Assembly (NCBI RefSeq): GCF_020616335.1
Contig: NZ_CP085051.1
Coordinates: 992,001-1,056,000 of the forward strand
Length of the DNA stretch: 64,000 nucleotides
Reading direction: 5' to 3'
Source of the DNA: Corynebacterium uberis
Lineage (GTDB): Bacteria > Actinomycetota > Actinomycetes > Mycobacteriales > Mycobacteriaceae
This document shows positions 49,908 to 62,616 of this stretch, piece by piece. The notes below the pieces were generated by a model. That model saw only the letters and a list, made by a program, of their open reading frames with translations, made no database searches and was not told where the DNA came from. The translations under genes were made by a program, and so were the position numbers. Each line of letters opens with the position of its first letter. Positions within the stretch are counted from its first letter, which is position 1.

Positions 49908-51005
49908 GTGCGGGTCCTTGCCGCCATGAGCGGGGGAGTAGATTCCTCCGTTGCCGCCGCCCGTGCCATGGAAGCCGGGCATGAGGTCATCGGGGTGCAC
50001 CTTGCACTCTCCCGCGACCCGCAAGCCGTGCGCGAGTCCTCGCGCGGGTGTTGCTCGCTGGAGGATTCCGCCGACGCTCGCCGCGTGTGCGACAAGCTGG
50101 GCATCCCCTTCTACGTCTGGGACTTTTCTGATCGCTTTAAAGAAGAGGTCATCGACGACTTCGTGGACTCCTACGCCCATGGCGAAACCCCCAACCCCTG
50201 CCTGCGCTGCAATGAGAAAATCAAGTTCGCAGCCCTGCTGGAGCGTGGCCTCGCCCTGGGCTTTGACGCCGTGGTCACCGGCCACTACGCGCAGTTGACG
50301 CTCCCGCAGGATGGCGGCGACGGCTACCTGCGCCGCTCCGTGGACCCTAACAAGGACCAGTCCTATGTCCTGGGAGTACTCGGCGCCCACGAGTTGGCAC
50401 ACTGCATGTTCCCCGTGGGCGACACTCACAAGCCGCAGATCCGGGAGGAAGCGGCGCGGCATGGGTTCTCCACGGCCTCGAAGCCGGACTCCTATGACAT
50501 TTGCTTCATCCCGGACGGTGACACCAAGGCCTTCCTGGGGGCCCACATTGGGCTGCGCCCCGGGGCGATCGTTGATACTGAAGGCCACACGCTGCGCGAG
50601 CATGACGGGGTGTACGGCTTTACTATCGGCCAACGCAAAGGGCTAGATATTAAAACTCCGACGCCGGACGGGACGCCCCGCTACGTCACAGACATCGACG
50701 CGCGCACCGGCACGGTCACGGTGGGGTCCCGGGCGGACCTCGCCGTCACCAGCATCGAGGCGGACCGGTTGAAGATCCTGCACCCCGCCATGGACGGAAT
50801 CTTTGACGCCCAGGTCCAGGTGCGCGCCCACGGCGGCGTGGTGGACTGCCGCGCCCAGGTGGATCGCACGCGCGACCAGATGCACCTTGAACTGGCGCAG
50901 CCGCTGTCCGGCGTGGCGCGCGGGCAGGCCGCTGTGGTCTATCTGCCCGACCCCGGCGGGGACATCGTGGTGGGCTCCGGCACCATCACCGGAACTGGCC
51001 GCTAA
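49908..51005 (+). CDS. mnmA: tRNA 2-thiouridine synthase MnmA
   Basis: A 365-residue enzyme thiolating U34 of Lys, Glu and Gln tRNAs. The PP-loop is [11 protein letters not shown] near residue 7; catalytic cysteines lie in [12 protein letters not shown] and YDICFI. The start is GTG at 49908 (AGAAGGGG 6 bases upstream), giving the family N-terminus. It would receive sulfur from a cysteine desulfurase; the nifS gene at 41193 is its usual neighbour. Confidence 0.96.
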   Translation: MRVLAAMSGGVDSSVAAARAMEAGHEVIGVHLALSRDPQAVRESSRGCCSLEDSADARRVCDKLGIPFYVWDFSDRFKEEVIDDFVDSYAHGETPNPCLRCNEKIKFAALLERGLALGFDAVVTGHYAQLTLPQDGGDGYLRRSVDPNKDQSYVLGVLGAHELAHCMFPVGDTHKPQIREEAARHGFSTASKPDSYDICFIPDGDTKAFLGAHIGLRPGAIVDTEGHTLREHDGVYGFTIGQRKGLDIKTPTPDGTPRYVTDIDARTGTVTVGSRADLAVTSIEADRLKILHPAMDGIFDAQVQVRAHGGVVDCRAQVDRTRDQMHLELAQPLSGVARGQAAVVYLPDPGGDIVVGSGTITGTGR

Positions 51006-51015
51006 GCTGCCCCAG

Positions 51016-51798
51016 ATGAGCACCATCTATGGGCTAGGCCCCATGCCCGGAACCTCCATCGCGCATGCTGCCAGCATGATCGATGGGGAGACCACCCTGC
51101 GCCACATTCCCCTCCTGCCGCAGCGGGGACTGACCTGCCAGGCCGTGGCCTATACCGTGGCGCACCTTGAGGGGGTCTACATCGAACGCGGTCCCCGCAG
51201 CTGGCGGTTGTGCCCCCGCCCAAGCCTGCTGAGCCGGCAGGCTCGAGACCAGGTGGAGCGGGACCGTGACGCGCTGGAGGCCGCGTGGTCGGGTCTGCGC
51301 GCCCCGCTCAAACAGCAGTTCCTTGGGCCCTGGACCTTAAGCGCGCGCCTGGAGCTTAGTTCGGGGCACCGCGTGCTCACCGACCGCTACGCGTTGGCTG
51401 ACCTTCGCGCCGCCCTTGCCGGCGCTGCGGCGGCAAGCCCGTGGGATATTCAGCTCGACGAACCAGACCTTGGCCTGATCCTCGGTGGGAATGTGCCCGC
51501 CCCAACAGCTTTTCATGCCATTGATCCGGTCCCCGCCGAGCGAGTCGCCGCGGCCCTCAAACAGGTCGGCCACCAGTGGCTCAACCTGGCTGGAGTGCCG
51601 CCGCGGTGGTGGCGCGAGCTGTGCCTGTGGCCCCAGACGCTCATCGTGGACGCGATGGACCTTGACGCTGCCGCGCAGCGCCTCGACGCGGGCTTGCGCC
51701 TCGGGGTGGTAGAAGGTCACCCGGCGGCGCTGTCACACGAGGTGGGGGTTGACGCCGAGGACCTCATCGACGTGGTCAAGCGCGACTGGCCCGCCTAG
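51016..51798 (+). CDS. MetE-like (vitamin B12-independent methionine synthase family) protein
   Basis: A 260-residue protein resembling the C-terminal fold of cobalamin-independent methionine synthase, as does the mycobacterial protein beside ligA. It starts MSTIYGLGPMPGTS, and IQLDEPDLGLI resembles the MetE catalytic segment. It is too short for full methionine synthase and the zinc ligands (His, Cys, Cys) are not obvious, so catalysis is doubtful. It follows mnmA by 10 bases. The end adjoins a tandem octamer repeat. Confidence 0.8.
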   Translation: MSTIYGLGPMPGTSIAHAASMIDGETTLRHIPLLPQRGLTCQAVAYTVAHLEGVYIERGPRSWRLCPRPSLLSRQARDQVERDRDALEAAWSGLRAPLKQQFLGPWTLSARLELSSGHRVLTDRYALADLRAALAGAAAASPWDIQLDEPDLGLILGGNVPAPTAFHAIDPVPAERVAAALKQVGHQWLNLAGVPPRWWRELCLWPQTLIVDAMDLDAAAQRLDAGLRLGVVEGHPAALSHEVGVDAEDLIDVVKRDWPA

Positions 51799-51802
51799 GC
51801 CG

Positions 51803-51843
51803 AGCCCCCTAGCCCCCTAGCCCCCTAGCCCCCTAGCCCCTAG
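51803..51843. repeat. Tandem octamer AGCCCCCT, four copies plus one shortened
   Basis: Four perfect copies (51803-51834), then AGCCCCT with one C missing. It fills the gap between the convergent MetE-like and copZ genes, and the copZ stop codon lies at its edge. Repeats of this sort are prone to slippage, and could alter the copZ or MetE-like 3' end. Confidence 0.9.
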
Positions 51844-52051
51844 TCCAGGCGGTAGCCGGCTTCCTCGACGGCGGCGGCCACCGCATCGCGGTCCACGGTG
51901 CCCGCAGAGGTGATGGTCAGGTGGCCGTCGGTGTGGCTGACGGATACGTCGCTGACCCCAGGGATGGCGCTGACCTCCTCGCGCACCGCGTTCTCGCAGT
52001 GGCCGCAGGTCATGCCGGTGACGTGAAATTCAGTAGTAGTCATGTCAGCCA

Positions 52052-52052
<1 letters not shown>
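51840..52052 (-). CDS. copZ: Heavy-metal-associated domain protein (CopZ-like)
   Basis: A 70-residue cytosolic metallochaperone with the copper-binding motif GMTCGHCENAV (Cys16 and Cys19). It resembles CopZ. No copper ATPase is nearby, which is unusual. The ATG overlaps the upstream exonuclease stop by one base; the ATG at 52043 is another option. Confidence 0.9.
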
Positions 52053-55472
<3,420 letters not shown>

Positions 55473-55609
55473 TGCTGTCAGCGGGCCTTTCTGGGGCGTG
55501 GTATCTGCCCCACATGATAGCTACTGCGGCGGCCATGGGGGTGGGCGCGACGGCGCTGCACTACTATGGGCCTGGTTCCCACCCGATTTGCGAAGAAGGA
55601 AATTCCCAC

Positions 55610-55903
55610 GTGCCTGATTTTTCGCGCGATAAGGTAGCCCACCTGGCCAACCTGGCTAGGTTGGCGCTCAGCGACGAGGAGCTTGATCAATACGCCACCC
55701 AGATCGATGGCATCATCGCCAACGTGTCTGCGGTGCAGCAGGTGGCTGCGCAGGGGGTGGAGCCGATGAGCCACCCGCACTCGATTACCACCACCATGCG
55801 CGCGGACGTCGAGGAAAAGACGCTCACCGCGGACCAGGCCCTGGACCAGGCGCCTGAGGTGGAACAGCAGCGCTTCGTCGTACCGCAGATTCTGGGGGAG
55901 TAA
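55610..55903 (+). CDS. gatC: Glutamyl-tRNA(Gln) amidotransferase subunit C
   Basis: A 97-residue subunit stabilising GatA in the GatCAB complex, which makes Gln-tRNA from Glu-tRNA. It starts [18 protein letters not shown]. The GTG at 55610 has AAGAAGGA upstream; TACTAT at 55562-55567 is a likely -10. gatA follows; gatB is outside the window. Confidence 0.95.
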   Translation: MPDFSRDKVAHLANLARLALSDEELDQYATQIDGIIANVSAVQQVAAQGVEPMSHPHSITTTMRADVEEKTLTADQALDQAPEVEQQRFVVPQILGE

Positions 55904-55911
55904 GGCCAATC

Positions 55912-57405
55912 ATGACTACTTTTATCCGGCCCGACTCCGGGCTGACCAGCCTGTCCGCCGCGGAGCTGGCGGCCAAGATCCACTCCCGCGAGGTCACCTC
56001 CCGCGAGGTCACGCAGGCACACTTGGAGCGTATCGACGCCACCGAGGACACCCTGCATGCTTTCCTGCACGTCGGCGCGGACGAGGCCCTGGCGGCTGCT
56101 GACGCGGTAGACCAGGCGCTCGACGCAGGGGAGACCCCGGCCTCCCCGTTGGCGGGTGTGCCGCTGGCGCTCAAGGACATCTTCACCACCACCGACGCCC
56201 CCACGACGGCGGCGTCCAAGATGCTCGAGGGCTACATGAGCCCCTACGACGCGACGGTGACGCGGCGCATCCGGCAGGCCGGCATCCCCATCCTGGGCAA
56301 GACCAACCTGGATGAGTTCGCCATGGGCTCGTCGACGGAGAACTCCGCCTTCGGTCCCACCCACAACCCGTATGACCCGGAGCGCACTGCCGGCGGGTCC
56401 GGCGGCGGGACGGCCGCCGCGCTGGCCGCCGGCCAGGCACCCCTGGGTATTGGCACGGATACCGGCGGATCGATCCGCCAGCCCGCGGCCCTGACCAACA
56501 CGGTGGGTGTGAAGCCCACCTACGGCACCGTGTCGCGCTATGGCCTCATCGCCTGCGCGTCATCGCTGGACCAGGGCGGTCCGTGCGCGCGCACGGTGCT
56601 CGATACCGCGCTGCTTCACGAGGTCATCGCTGGCCACGACCGCTTCGATGCCACCTCCGTGGACCGTCCCGTCGCCCCCGTGGTTGCCGCTGCCAAGCAG
56701 GGTGCCACCGGGGATTTGAGCGGCGTGCGCGTCGGCGTGGTCAAGCAGTTTGACCGCGAGGGCTGGCAGCCCGGCGTGATGGAGCAGTACCACCGCGCTT
56801 TGGACCAGCTCAAGGAGCAGGGCGCACAGATCATTGAGGTGGACTGCCCCCACTTTGATGACGCCCTGGCCGCCTACTACCTCATCCTGCCCTGCGAGGT
56901 GTCTTCCAACCTGGCGCGTTTTGATGGCATGCGCTACGGCCTGCGCGTGGGCGATGACGGCACGCATTCCTCTGAGGAGGTCATGGCCTTGAGCCGTGCC
57001 GCCGGCTTTGGCCCGGAGGTCAAGCGCCGCATCATCCTGGGCACCTATGCACTGTCGGTGGGTTACTATGACGCCTACTATTTGCAGGCCCAGCGCGTGC
57101 GTACGCTCATCGCCCAAGACTTCGCCGCCGCCTTCGAGCAGGTGGACGTCCTGGCCACCCCGACCACCCCCACCACGGCGTTCAAGCTGGGTGAAAAGGC
57201 CGAGGATCCGCTGGCCATGTACAACTTCGACCTGTGCACATTGCCGCTAAACCTGGCAGGCTTGTGCGGTATGTCCGTGCCCTCCGGGTTTGCGGGGGAC
57301 ACCGGGTTGCCGGTCGGCCTGCAGCTGATGGCGCCCGCATTCGCGGACGATCGCCTCTACCGAGTCGGCGGCGCCTTTGAAGCAGGGCGCGCCGGAAAGG
57401 ACTAG
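55912..57405 (+). CDS. gatA: Glutamyl-tRNA(Gln) amidotransferase subunit A
   Basis: A 497-residue amidase that supplies ammonia from glutamine. The Ser-cis-Ser-Lys triad is formed by the lysine in [11 protein letters not shown], the serine in [11 protein letters not shown], and the serine in [13 protein letters not shown]. Length and order are normal. Confidence 0.97.
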   Translation: MTTFIRPDSGLTSLSAAELAAKIHSREVTSREVTQAHLERIDATEDTLHAFLHVGADEALAAADAVDQALDAGETPASPLAGVPLALKDIFTTTDAPTTAASKMLEGYMSPYDATVTRRIRQAGIPILGKTNLDEFAMGSSTENSAFGPTHNPYDPERTAGGSGGGTAAALAAGQAPLGIGTDTGGSIRQPAALTNTVGVKPTYGTVSRYGLIACASSLDQGGPCARTVLDTALLHEVIAGHDRFDATSVDRPVAPVVAAAKQGATGDLSGVRVGVVKQFDREGWQPGVMEQYHRALDQLKEQGAQIIEVDCPHFDDALAAYYLILPCEVSSNLARFDGMRYGLRVGDDGTHSSEEVMALSRAAGFGPEVKRRIILGTYALSVGYYDAYYLQAQRVRTLIAQDFAAAFEQVDVLATPTTPTTAFKLGEKAEDPLAMYNFDLCTLPLNLAGLCGMSVPSGFAGDTGLPVGLQLMAPAFADDRLYRVGGAFEAGRAGKD

Positions 57406-57407
57406 TC

Positions 57408-58253
57408 ATGCCCCACGATCCTGAGATGGTCAAGCGCAAGCGCCGCGCCCTCGGCGCCACGGTCACCGCCACCCGCTGGATCTCTTCCAACCTCATTCGG
57501 GTGAGCTTCTCCTGCCCGGGCATCGTGGGCATGGACCTGCCATTTACGGACCACTACATCAAGTTCCTCTTCATCCCGGAGGGCGCGGACTACTCCTGGC
57601 CGTTCGAGCTGGCGGAGATCCGTGAGACCCGCCCGGCGGACATGCAGCCGGTGCGTCGCACCTACACGCTGCGCAGCTGGGACACCCAGGCCGGTACCTT
57701 TGACGTGGACTTTGTCGCCCACGGCGAGGAGGGCTTGGCCGGGCCCTGGGCGCAGCGCGCGCAGCCCGGAGATGTGTTGGCCTTCGCGGGCCCGGGTGGG
57801 GCCTGGGCGCCGCGTGCCGAGTATGCGCACTTTGTGCTCGCCGGTGATGAGGCGGCCGCACCTGCGGTAGCGGCGGGCGTCGACAAGCTCCCTGCCGGTG
57901 CCACCGCGCAGGTGTACCTGGAGGTCGCTGACGCCTCGGCGCGCTTCGAACTGGACGTCCCGGAAGGCGTCACGGTGCAGTGGGTGCACCGGGATGGGGC
58001 GACCCCGGGGGCGGCGCTGGCTCACGCCGTGCGGGCCGGCGGCATCCCGGAGGCGCACACCTCCTGGTTTATCCACGGCGTGGCGGAGATGATCAAGGAC
58101 CTGCGCCGCTTCCTGTTCGTAGAAAACTCCGTGGACAAGAAGGATGTGTCCATCACCGGCTACTGGCGGTTGGGCATGATCGAAGACCAGTGGCAAGCCT
58201 CCAAGCATGACTTCAACCGGGAATTGGAAGAAGCCGAAGGCCACAGCGCCTAA
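57408..58253 (+). CDS. Siderophore-interacting flavoprotein
   Basis: A 281-residue FAD-binding protein of the SIP family, which reduces ferric siderophores in the cytoplasm. RRTYTLRSW is the flavin-binding motif, and the C-terminus has SITGYWRLG. The stop overlaps the MFS gene start (TAATG). Confidence 0.9.
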   Translation: MPHDPEMVKRKRRALGATVTATRWISSNLIRVSFSCPGIVGMDLPFTDHYIKFLFIPEGADYSWPFELAEIRETRPADMQPVRRTYTLRSWDTQAGTFDVDFVAHGEEGLAGPWAQRAQPGDVLAFAGPGGAWAPRAEYAHFVLAGDEAAAPAVAAGVDKLPAGATAQVYLEVADASARFELDVPEGVTVQWVHRDGATPGAALAHAVRAGGIPEAHTSWFIHGVAEMIKDLRRFLFVENSVDKKDVSITGYWRLGMIEDQWQASKHDFNRELEEAEGHSA

Positions 58254-59620
58254 TGAGCGCCAACTATCGCGCCCTGATGGCGCTGTGCGTGGGGTTTTTT
58301 ATCATCCTCATCGACCAGACCATCGTGGCGGTGGCCACCCCGCACCTCATCGCGGACTTTGACGCCTCGCTCACCGCCGTGGTGTGGGTGACCAGCGTCT
58401 ACCTGCTGTGCTTTGCCGTGCCGCTGCTGTTTACGGGCCGGCTCGGTGACCGCTACGGGCAGCGCAACATCTACCGAATCGGCATGGCGGTGTTCATTGT
58501 CGCATCGGTGGTGTGCGGCTGCGCCACCTCCGTAGCCATGCTCATCGCCGGGCGTGCGCTCCAGGGCCTGGGTGCGGCGATTCTCACCCCGCAGACCATG
58601 AGCGTGATCAACCGCATCTTCCCGCGCGAGTCGCGCGGCGCGGCGCTCGGCGTGTGGGGGGCGGTCGCCGGGTTGGCCGCCCTGGTGGGCCCGGTCATCG
58701 GCGGGGTCATCGTGGCTACCGTGGGTTGGCACTGGATCTTCTTTATCAACGTCCCGCTCGGCCTACTCAGCCTGGCGCTGGTTACCGCGTGGGTACCCAA
58801 GATGCCGCGCACCGCCCGCGCCATCGATCCTGTCAGCGTGGCTGTGTCCCTGGTGGGCCTGTTCGCCTTTACCTTTGGGCTACAGCAGGGGGAGGATTTT
58901 GGTTGGGCGTGGTGGATTTGGGCGCTCTTCGGCGTGGGATTGGGCGCTTTTGTGCTGTTCGTGTGGCTGCAGGCCACCGCGCAGGCGCGGGGGACGGAGG
59001 CGCTGGTGCCCCTGGAGTTGTTTGCGCATCGGAACTTTTCGCTGGGGGCGGCGTCGATTAGCACCATGGGCTTTACGGTCTCCTCCCAGATGCTGCCCAT
59101 CATGATCTACCTGCAGACGGCCAAGGGTTTAGATGCCCAGCAGGCCGGGCTGCTCATGGTTCCCATGGCCGTGGCCTCGGGGGTGCTCTCGCCGTTTGTG
59201 GGGCGGGCCAGTGACAAGGTCGCGCCGCGGGCGCTATCCGTGAGCGGCTTTGGTGCCATGGCTCTCGGCCTGACGGTGCTGGGGATAGGCATGCTACGCG
59301 GGGCGGGGCTGGTGGAGTTTTGCCTCGGCGTGGTGATTATGGGCGTGGGCTCCGCGCTGGTGTGGGCGCCCAACTCGGCGACAGCCATGCGCGACGTTCC
59401 GGTGGAGCTGATGGGGGCGGCCTCTGGGGTGTACAACACCACCCGGCAGTTGGGTTCGGTCACCGGGGCGGCGGCTATTGGTGTGACCATGCAGATGGCC
59501 TCGGAGAGGTTCAGCGTCGGCCCGGCGATGGGAATTACCATGTTTGTTCCCGCGTTTATGCTGGTTATTGGCATGATCCTGGTGAGCTTCTTCCGCGGAG
59601 GCGCGCCCGTGGCACAGTAG
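58253..59620 (+). CDS. MFS transporter (DHA2/EmrB-QacA family)
   Basis: A 455-residue transporter with about 13-14 membrane helices. The N-terminus contains DQTIVAVATPHLIADF, and motif C is GPVIGGVIVAT. Coupled to the SIP gene by overlap, it may export a siderophore or a drug; direction cannot be told from sequence. Confidence 0.9.
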   Translation: MSANYRALMALCVGFFIILIDQTIVAVATPHLIADFDASLTAVVWVTSVYLLCFAVPLLFTGRLGDRYGQRNIYRIGMAVFIVASVVCGCATSVAMLIAGRALQGLGAAILTPQTMSVINRIFPRESRGAALGVWGAVAGLAALVGPVIGGVIVATVGWHWIFFINVPLGLLSLALVTAWVPKMPRTARAIDPVSVAVSLVGLFAFTFGLQQGEDFGWAWWIWALFGVGLGAFVLFVWLQATAQARGTEALVPLELFAHRNFSLGAASISTMGFTVSSQMLPIMIYLQTAKGLDAQQAGLLMVPMAVASGVLSPFVGRASDKVAPRALSVSGFGAMALGLTVLGIGMLRGAGLVEFCLGVVIMGVGSALVWAPNSATAMRDVPVELMGAASGVYNTTRQLGSVTGAAAIGVTMQMASERFSVGPAMGITMFVPAFMLVIGMILVSFFRGGAPVAQ

Positions 59621-59636
59621 GGCAGACGTGATTGTC

Positions 59637-59642
59637 TAAACT
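59637..59642 (+). promoter_or_regulatory. -10 candidate for leaderless pfkA
   Basis: TAAACT ends 7 bases before the pfkA ATG, which has no ribosome site. Transcription would begin at the start codon. Confidence 0.55.
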
Positions 59643-59649
59643 ATGTGCC

Positions 59650-60681
59650 ATGCGCATTGCCACATTGACCTCCGGAGGTGACTGCCCGGGACTCAACGCC
59701 GTCATCCGGGGCATCGTCCGCACCGCCAGCTCTGAATTCGGATCCACCGTCGTGGGCTATGAGGACGGCTGGGTGGGTCTCATGGAGGACCGCCGCGTCC
59801 AGCTCTATGACGATGAGAAGATTGACAAGATCCTGCTGCGCGGCGGCACCATTCTGGGCACCGGACGCCTCCACCCGGACAAGTTCAAAAGCGGGCTGGA
59901 CCAGATCAAGGCCAACCTGGCGGACGCCGGGGTGGATGCCCTGATCCCCATCGGCGGTGAGGGCACGCTCAAGGGCGCGAAGTGGCTGTCCGATAACGGC
60001 ATCCCCGTCGTCGGCGTGCCCAAGACCATTGACAATGACGTCAACGGCACCGACTTTACTTTCGGCTTTGACACCGCCGTGGCCGTGGCCACCGACGCCG
60101 TGGATCGCCTGCACACCACCGCCGAATCCCACAACCGCGTGATGATCGTGGAGGTCATGGGCCGCCACGTCGGCTGGATCGCCCTGCACGCAGGCATGGC
60201 CGGCGGCGCCCACTACACCGTCATCCCCGAGGTGCCCTTCGACATCGCCGACATCTGCAAGGCCATGGAGCGCCGCTTCCAGATGGGTGAAAAGTACGGC
60301 ATCATCGTCGTCGCCGAGGGCGCCCTGCCCAAGGAAGGCACCATGGAGATGCGCGAAGGCGAGGTGGATCAGTTCGGCCACAAGACCTTCACCGGCATGG
60401 GCCAGCAGATCGCCGACGAGGTCCACCGCCGCCTGGGCCATGACGTGCGCACCACCGTGCTGGGCCACATCCAGCGCGGCGGCACACCCACCGCTTTCGA
60501 CCGCGTGCTGGCCACCCGCTACGGGGTGCGCGCGGCGCGGGCCTGCCACGAGGGCCAGTTTGGCAAGACCGTGGCCCTGCACGGCGAGCACATTGAGATG
60601 ATCCCCCTGGAGGAGGCCGTGGGCACCCTCAAGGCCGTGCCCATGGACCGTTACCTCACCGCGCAAGCGATGTTCGGATAA
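59650..60681 (+). CDS. pfkA: 6-phosphofructokinase
   Basis: A 343-residue glycolytic enzyme. [13 protein letters not shown] binds phosphate, GGEGTLKGA carries a Gly at the position typical of ATP-using enzymes, and PKTIDNDV has the Lys typical of the pyrophosphate group. This mixed pattern is normal for actinobacterial (group III) ATP-dependent enzymes. The ATG at 59650 follows a TAAACT box by 7 bases. Confidence 0.95.
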   Translation: MRIATLTSGGDCPGLNAVIRGIVRTASSEFGSTVVGYEDGWVGLMEDRRVQLYDDEKIDKILLRGGTILGTGRLHPDKFKSGLDQIKANLADAGVDALIPIGGEGTLKGAKWLSDNGIPVVGVPKTIDNDVNGTDFTFGFDTAVAVATDAVDRLHTTAESHNRVMIVEVMGRHVGWIALHAGMAGGAHYTVIPEVPFDIADICKAMERRFQMGEKYGIIVVAEGALPKEGTMEMREGEVDQFGHKTFTGMGQQIADEVHRRLGHDVRTTVLGHIQRGGTPTAFDRVLATRYGVRAARACHEGQFGKTVALHGEHIEMIPLEEAVGTLKAVPMDRYLTAQAMFG

Positions 60682-60690
60682 GGCGCCCGC

Positions 60691-61632
60691 ATGGACAATC
60701 GGGGCGCCTACATTGCGGCGCTGGGCTTTCCCGTTCTGGTGATCATCGGCGGCATTGTGGGCTTCACGCTTCCCGACGCCGCCCTCACCCTCAAGCCGGC
60801 CACCAACTACTTGTTGGGGGTCATCATGTTCGGCATGGGTCTAACCCTGCGGCCGGTGGACTTTGTGCTGGTGGCCAAGCGTCCCCTTCCGGTGCTCATC
60901 GGGGTGGTGGCCCAATACGTGATCATGCCCAGCCTGGCCATGGCGGTGGTGTGGTTGCTGCGCCTGCCTGCTGAGATCGCCGCCGGCGTCATCCTGGTCG
61001 GCTGTGCCCCTGGAGGCACCAGCTCGAACGTGGTGTCCTACCTGGCGCGCGGTGACGTGGCACTCTCGGTGACAATGACGTCTATTTCCACCCTGCTGGC
61101 CCCGCTGCTGACCCCCTTGCTCACGTTGTGGCTGGCTGGGCGCTACATGCCTCTCGACGCCGCGGCCATGGCCATCTCCATCGTTCAGGTGGTGCTCGTG
61201 CCCGTGGTCGCCGGGCTGGTTGTCCGCGTGGTGGCCAAGGACGCCGTGGCGCGCATCCTCGGGGCGTTGCCGTGGATCTCTGTCCTGGCGATATCCACCA
61301 TTGTGGCCATCGTGGTCGCCGGGTCCAAGGCCTCCATTGTCAGCGCTGGTATCACGGTGCTGGTGGCCGTGATGCTCCACAACGTGGCTGGTTACCTCCT
61401 GGGCTATGCGGCCGGGCGGGTGACCGGTCAACCGGTAGCCGCGCGGCGCACCATGGCCATCGAGGTCGGCATGCAAAACTCGGGGCTAGCCGCGGGCCTG
61501 GCCGCCCAGTACTTTTCGCCGCTATCGGCGCTTCCCGCCGCGGTGTTCTCGGTGTGGCACAACCTGTCCGGGGCGGTGCTCGCTGCGCTGTGTCGGTCAG
61601 CTGACAGGCGTGCTGAGGTCACTGCACAGTAA
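60691..61632 (+). CDS. Bile acid:sodium symporter (BASS) family transporter
   Basis: A 313-residue protein with nine or ten membrane helices and BASS features such as GVILVGCAPGGTSSNVVSYL and EVGMQNSGLAAGLA. Members transport pantoate, organic anions or bile acids; the substrate here is unknown. It starts 9 bases after pfkA. Confidence 0.9.
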   Translation: MDNRGAYIAALGFPVLVIIGGIVGFTLPDAALTLKPATNYLLGVIMFGMGLTLRPVDFVLVAKRPLPVLIGVVAQYVIMPSLAMAVVWLLRLPAEIAAGVILVGCAPGGTSSNVVSYLARGDVALSVTMTSISTLLAPLLTPLLTLWLAGRYMPLDAAAMAISIVQVVLVPVVAGLVVRVVAKDAVARILGALPWISVLAISTIVAIVVAGSKASIVSAGITVLVAVMLHNVAGYLLGYAAGRVTGQPVAARRTMAIEVGMQNSGLAAGLAAQYFSPLSALPAAVFSVWHNLSGAVLAALCRSADRRAEVTAQ

Positions 61633-61639
61633 CGGATCA

Positions 61640-61669
61640 ATAACAGATTCATCACAATCGAATCGTTAT
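61640..61669 (+). terminator. Imperfect hairpin after the BASS gene
   Basis: Ten base pairs with one bulged A (61640-61650 with 61660-61669), 9-base loop, without a T-run. Weak or Rho-dependent termination is possible. Confidence 0.35.
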
Positions 61670-61695
61670 CCTGGAGTACAGGAAAACTGTGGACC

Positions 61696-61701
61696 TAAAG
61701 T
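61696..61701 (+). promoter_or_regulatory. -10 candidate of the decayed ABC locus
   Basis: TAAAGT lies 74 bases before the small peptide start. It matches TANNNT; no -35 seen. Confidence 0.3.
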
Positions 61702-61769
61702 GAGGGTAGCCGCAATCCTCCTTGGCGTCAGGATCGAGGGGGCACGGCTCGTGCACAGAGATCGGACAC

Positions 61770-62006
61770 ATGAAAACTCGTGCCCTACTCATGCCGGTGA
61801 CCGTCGCCACGGCCTTCATCGCAGTTCCCGGACAAGCCCTGGCCAATGCGGCTGGGGTGGCTCTTCTGATTGGGCTGCTTTGGTTCACTAGGAAGGCCGT
61901 TCAATGCAAACTGTGGTTGAGGTTAAAGATCTCAGCTTCCAGTATTCGCATGGGCGTCCCGTCCTCAAAGGTGCGAATTGTGCTTTTGGGGACGGGTTGT
62001 CTGTGA
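61770..62006 (+). CDS. Small exported peptide candidate before ABC locus
   Basis: The frame starts MKTRALLMPVTVATAFIAVP and then GQALANAAGVALLIGLL, so a signal peptide with an ALA cleavage site followed by a hydrophobic, then basic stretch (WFTRK). It runs 78 codons and overlaps the ATPase start by about 100 bases, which is odd; only the first 45 or so codons look like a designed peptide, and the frame may have lost its own stop. It could be a cargo such as a bacteriocin or a leader peptide, or may be a chance frame. Confidence 0.35.
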   Translation: MKTRALLMPVTVATAFIAVPGQALANAAGVALLIGLLWFTRKAVQCKLWLRLKISASSIRMGVPSSKVRIVLLGTGCL

Positions 62007-62616
62007 TTCTGGGAGCTAATGGAGCGGGCAAGAGCACGTTGATGGGCTTGCTTGCTGGTGAGTTAAAGGTTCAGGGTGGATCTATAGCACTGAACCAGGA
62101 TCGTGCGAGATCTGTGTCCGCAGTGGGGTGGGTGCCGCAGCGTAGTGTGTTCGATCCGGCGCAGCGGCTTGAGGATTTTGTCTCATCCGTGGGCTGGCTT
62201 CGGGGCTTAAGCCGGAAGAAAGCCAGTGCTGCCGCTAAGGATGCGCTGGCTACGGTGGGTCTGGGGGACCGTAGTAGGGATAAGCTGAAAGACCTTTTGG
62301 GGGTATGCAGCGTCGTGCAATCATAGCTGCTGGTTAGGTCAATGAGCCCGCTGTGTTGTGGCTGGATGAGCCGACGGCGGGGTTGGATCCGAATCACCGG
62401 GCTGATTTGTTGGACTTGTTGCGAGGGTTTGCGGATGCTGGGACCTGTGTGGTCATCTCGACGCACATTTCCGGCGATGTTGCAGGTGCGGATCGGGTGC
62501 TGTTCCTTGATGGTGGGGTGATCACGGCGGAGGGCAGTGTGGGGGAGCTACTTGAGCGTTTTGGTGATATTGATGCGGCATTCCGGGCGTTGACAGGTGG
62601 GGGTGATCAGAGATGA
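61904..62616 (+). pseudogene. ABC transporter ATPase, frameshifted and with a nonsense codon
   Basis: Walker A is ILGANGAGKSTLMGLL near residue 33, then the frame fails in the ABC signature: the run of G at 62299-62303 is one short, so the GGMQRR frame is lost. In the restored frame a TAG stands at 62335-62337, in a position expected to code Leu before VNEPAVLWLDEP. The C-terminal half (Walker B, TAGLDPNHR, STHISG) is intact. Two independent lesions make a functional protein unlikely. The end overlaps the next gene (ATGA), showing the original operon. Confidence 0.85.
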
